Source: Balneolaceae bacterium
Lineage (GTDB): Bacteria; Bacteroidota; Rhodothermia; Balneolales; Balneolaceae
Reading direction: 5' to 3'
DNA: 6,591 nucleotides
NCBI GenBank assembly: GCA_007118525.1
Contig: SKRK01000092.1
Span: 1 to 6,591, forward strand
Shown: positions 4,116 to 6,591 of the stretch, in pieces
How positions within the stretch are numbered: position 1 is the first letter of the stretch
Layout of the letters: the number at the start of each line of letters is the position of its first letter
Program-made: the position numbers and the translations under genes
Notes under the pieces: generated by a model
Databases searched by the model: none
What the model was told of the DNA's origin: nothing
What the model saw: the letters and a program-made list of their open reading frames with translations, nothing else

Positions 4116-6467
4116 TTAATTTACTTTTAACTGTTCATTTTTATTCCAAAGACCCCATCTCGCTCCAACATCACCTTCGTGTCGGGCTTTCCAGGATTCA
4201 TCAAAAGAAGAGAAGTAAAACACTTCAATTCCTTCCTGTTCACTCCATTTTTTCAATCGGATGAAATACTTCATCATATTTTCAACGGAAGGTTCGGCCT
4301 GATCAACGCTTTTCCCATAGGTAGGCCAGCCGGTTTCTGCGATGATCACTTTCTTGTCATCAGCAATATTATTTATCACCTCATACATCTTTGCCAAATA
4401 GAGGGATGAATGTTCGGCATCGTAACCCTCCCAAAATGGATAACAATTGGCTAGTACAACATCACATGCCTTAATCACTTTTGGGCTTTGATAGAGTTGA
4501 TAATACGTATCTACGTAACTGACCATTACTCCGGGCAACGCCTCCTTTACCTGATTGATGTACGCAATGATCTTATCCTCACTCAGTTCATTCCTGAGCA
4601 AACATTCGTTGCCAACAGTAACAATATCTGCATGGCCGGCTTTGGCAATCTTAATTAAATTTTCTATCTCTGTTTGATTCGCTTCAAGATTATCATCGAT
4701 CCAGGCTCCAACCAAGGTTTTTAGCCCCATTTTCTTGGCGACTTCGGGGATTAATTCATTACCATCGGTACATGAGAACGAACGTACCCATTTGGTGTGA
4801 GGAGCCACAACCTTCATTCTTTTCTCTATTTGTTCTCTTGAAATCTGATCCCCCAGGTTTTGGCCTTCCATGTAAGGACTGAAACAGAAGCCATGAATAC
4901 CGCTGTTCAGCGACTCTTTGAAGCGTTTCTTTAACTTACTGATGCTGAGTTTGTTGATTTCAGCAGCGACAACATCCACTTCGGAATCGACAGAGGTAAT
5001 AGAGAGCAACCGGTCTTTCTGGTAAGAATAAGGGACAGCAACTGCATCTTTTTCTGCTTTTCGGGCATCTAAGATCTTCCGGACCTCATTCGCTTTTGCT
5101 TCGGTTACATCATAGTCTCGCATTACCCAAAGTGCAACCATTGTTCCAAACATGGGTAAAGCCGAGAAGAATAATCTCAAACCCGTGATTGCTCCTTCGG
5201 GCTGAACAGACAGGTTACCATCAAAACCCACTACGGTAAGAATGACCCCGCTTAATCCTCCGGCGATCGCAAAACCAAATTTCACCATATACCAGTAGAT
5301 CGCACCGAATATTCCCTCTCTCCGTTTTCCATAATTGAGTTCGTCTATATCAATAACATCAGCTGTCATCGACATCATCAACACAAACAAACTGCCGATC
5401 CCGAATGAGTGAAATGGCAAGGCCAGCAAGAACATCCATGGTTTTCCGGGAACAAAAAGAAACCACAGACTCGCATACCCAAACAGTGCTATCGTTTGAG
5501 CGATCATGAATGCTCTTTTCTTGCCAAGTATTCTTGACATACGAGCTACAATCGGTATAACCAAAAAGGTGGTCACCAGTGCGCCGGCGCTACCAAAGAG
5601 AGGGATCCATATGCCTGCTTCGCCCGCGTCTCCGCCAAATAGATACCATACCACAATAAAGAAAGTAAACCCGGCAACGGTGTTAAAGGCATTAAAAATG
5701 AAAAATGTTGAAATACAGAGTTTTCTGAATGGGGTTAATGACAATGCCTCCTTGAACCCCCTGATGATTTCTTTGAGGCTCCGCTTAATGTTGTTCAGTG
5801 TCAGCGATTCATAATCTTCATTTACCGTAGATTTACTTGGAATAAATATCCCGGGAATCATAGCGCAGAGTGCAAAGGTAATACCGACGTAGATGGCAAG
5901 CTCTCGAGTGGCTGCTTCAGCGGATGGGAACCATACCGGATCGTACATGATCACCCATAACCATGGAGCGATTACCCACGCCCATTGACCAATCCATTGA
6001 GCAATGGCCATAATTTCGGTTCTCTCATGAAAGTCTTCACTCATTTCATAACCCATAGCCACATAAGGCACACTGAATATGGTTAAGCCGATGTAGAAGG
6101 CAAATGACCAGAATAAGAAGTAGCCAAAATTGTAATTGACTGTGTTTTCTGCATAGAGCTGCCACATGATCGTAAATGCGATTCCCATGATAACCGCACC
6201 TATAATCACATACTGCCTTCTACGTCCAAATCTAGAGCGGGTATTATCAGATATAAACCCCACGATAGGATCGGTAACAGCATCGAGAACCCTCGGCAGA
6301 AAATAGACGATACCCCACATCCAGCCCGGAAATCCAAGATTCTGTACCAGTACAACCATGAAGATTCCCAGTGTAGCAGGAAACATCTGATTAGCCAACA
6401 TACCCATCCCGAATGCTATCTTATGACGATAGGGCACCTTCTTTTTTAAAGCCTTAGGCTGAGACAT
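4116..6467 (-). CDS. GPH-type sugar:cation symporter fused to a C-terminal GH17 hydrolase domain, protein A
   Basis: A 783-residue two-part protein. Residues 1 to about 455 form a glycoside-pentoside-hexuronide:cation symporter of the major facilitator superfamily (MelB-like), with about 12 hydrophobic segments. Landmarks are the helix II motif LDAVTDPIVG with D62 and D66, matching the cation-binding aspartates of MelB, SRFGRRRQY (78-86) in the following loop, PYVAMGYEMSED (134-145), and ADVIDIDELNYG (369-380) followed by MVKFGFA, whose K396 sits where MelB has its functional lysine. Residues about 450-510 are a charged linker. Residues about 510-783 are a GH17 barrel with VGNE (acid/base E621), VIIAETGWPTYG (nucleophile E711), NCYPFWEG and FYFSSFDESWK. 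Twelve helices put the hydrolase in the cytoplasm. Plain GPH transporters are about 450-500 residues, so this is a true in-frame fusion. No methionine lies between residues 449 and 533, so a separate ATG start for the hydrolase is unlikely. The ATG at 6467 follows an A-rich leader without Shine-Dalgarno sequence. It is first in the three-gene operon. Beta-1,3-gluco-oligosaccharide uptake is inferred from the attached domain. Confidence 0.9.
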   Translation of the reverse strand: MSQPKALKKKVPYRHKIAFGMGMLANQMFPATLGIFMVVLVQNLGFPGWMWGIVYFLPRVLDAVTDPIVGFISDNTRSRFGRRRQYVIIGAVIMGIAFTIMWQLYAENTVNYNFGYFLFWSFAFYIGLTIFSVPYVAMGYEMSEDFHERTEIMAIAQWIGQWAWVIAPWLWVIMYDPVWFPSAEAATRELAIYVGITFALCAMIPGIFIPSKSTVNEDYESLTLNNIKRSLKEIIRGFKEALSLTPFRKLCISTFFIFNAFNTVAGFTFFIVVWYLFGGDAGEAGIWIPLFGSAGALVTTFLVIPIVARMSRILGKKRAFMIAQTIALFGYASLWFLFVPGKPWMFLLALPFHSFGIGSLFVLMMSMTADVIDIDELNYGKRREGIFGAIYWYMVKFGFAIAGGLSGVILTVVGFDGNLSVQPEGAITGLRLFFSALPMFGTMVALWVMRDYDVTEAKANEVRKILDARKAEKDAVAVPYSYQKDRLLSITSVDSEVDVVAAEINKLSISKLKKRFKESLNSGIHGFCFSPYMEGQNLGDQISREQIEKRMKVVAPHTKWVRSFSCTDGNELIPEVAKKMGLKTLVGAWIDDNLEANQTEIENLIKIAKAGHADIVTVGNECLLRNELSEDKIIAYINQVKEALPGVMVSYVDTYYQLYQSPKVIKACDVVLANCYPFWEGYDAEHSSLYLAKMYEVINNIADDKKVIIAETGWPTYGKSVDQAEPSVENMMKYFIRLKKWSEQEGIEVFYFSSFDESWKARHEGDVGARWGLWNKNEQLKVN

Positions 6468-6487
6468 CTATTATTTATTTATGATTT

Positions 6488-6553
6488 ATGACTGGTCATT
6501 TATAGGCAGGTATACATACCGTTTGAATAGCTTTTCGACTAATATAACCTGCC
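6488..6553 (-). promoter_or_regulatory. Candidate promoter and operator-like inverted repeats for the symporter/GH17 operon
   Basis: Read on the - strand there is TTCAAA (6527-6522), a 17-base spacer, then TATAAA (6504-6499), resembling a sigma70-type -35/-10 pair (4/6 and 5/6 matches) with a start near 6492, about 25 bases before the ATG. Three inverted repeats surround it. GGTAT-AC-ATACC (6509-6520) lies inside the spacer. ATGAC-TG-GTCAT (6488-6499) lies over the predicted start. GGCAGGT (6505-6511) pairs with ACCTGCC (6547-6553), 42 bases apart. Their positions would suit a repressor responding to sugar. No Bacteroides-type TAnnTTTG box was found on this strand. All of this is prediction from short patterns, and the promoter could instead lie upstream of the window. 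Confidence 0.33.
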
Positions 6554-6591
6554 CTTACCGGACGGCTATATGCAGCTTATTGTTCTTCTTG

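Noticed and set aside
4908..5120. Symporter and GH17 as two separate genes joined by a sequencing error
   Set aside because: The frame is continuous, no ATG exists for a separate hydrolase before its conserved core, and the linker shows normal coding character. Only read data could exclude it completely.
5506..5814. 102-residue + strand frame opposite the symporter
   Set aside because: It is antisense to conserved transmembrane segments, has no leader or recognisable motif, and is explained as a shadow frame.
6577..6591. Possible 3' end of another - strand gene (codons reading Q-E-E-Q-stop)
   Set aside because: Four codons cannot be told from chance; the upstream sequence is needed.

Overview
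The window carries two convergent gene blocks separated by a repeat-rich spacer. The + strand (1-1939) holds the 3' end of argC and a complete argJ, two steps of arginine biosynthesis through acetylated intermediates. The - strand (6467-2274) holds three tightly packed genes. The first is a cation-coupled sugar symporter of the GPH type (MelB-like) fused in frame to a glycoside hydrolase family 17 (GH17) domain. The other two are stand-alone GH17 proteins. No taxonomic marker is present. Moderate GC, absence of Shine-Dalgarno sequences before the starts I could examine, A-rich leaders, and short interspersed palindromes of a kind I associate with Bacteroidota-like genomes suggest Bacteroidota, Balneolota or Rhodothermota. 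The acetyl-recycling ArgJ fits Balneolota/Rhodothermota better than typical Bacteroidota. This placement is inference only.

Layout: 1-558 argC (5' part outside the window); 559-727 spacer with an inverted repeat built from degenerate 7-base units; 728-1939 argJ; 1940-2273 non-coding convergent spacer with several hairpins and three copies of ATCCCRAYGGGG; 2274-3206 GH17 enzyme C (-); 3206-4114 GH17 enzyme B (-), joined to C by a TAATG stop/start overlap; 4116-6467 symporter-GH17 fusion A (-), one base upstream of B; 6468-6591 upstream region with a candidate promoter and inverted repeats.

How the genes may work together: the - strand genes look like one translationally coupled operon for uptake and intracellular breakdown or remodelling of beta-1,3-glucan (laminarin-type) oligosaccharides. 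The symporter has about 12 membrane segments, so both of its ends should face the cytoplasm. That puts its GH17 domain on the inner face of the membrane at the exit of the transporter. GH17 proteins B and C have no signal peptide and should also be cytoplasmic. All three GH17 modules keep both catalytic glutamates. The tethering of a hydrolase to its own importer is the most unusual feature here. Substrate and activity are inferred from family membership, not shown by the sequence.
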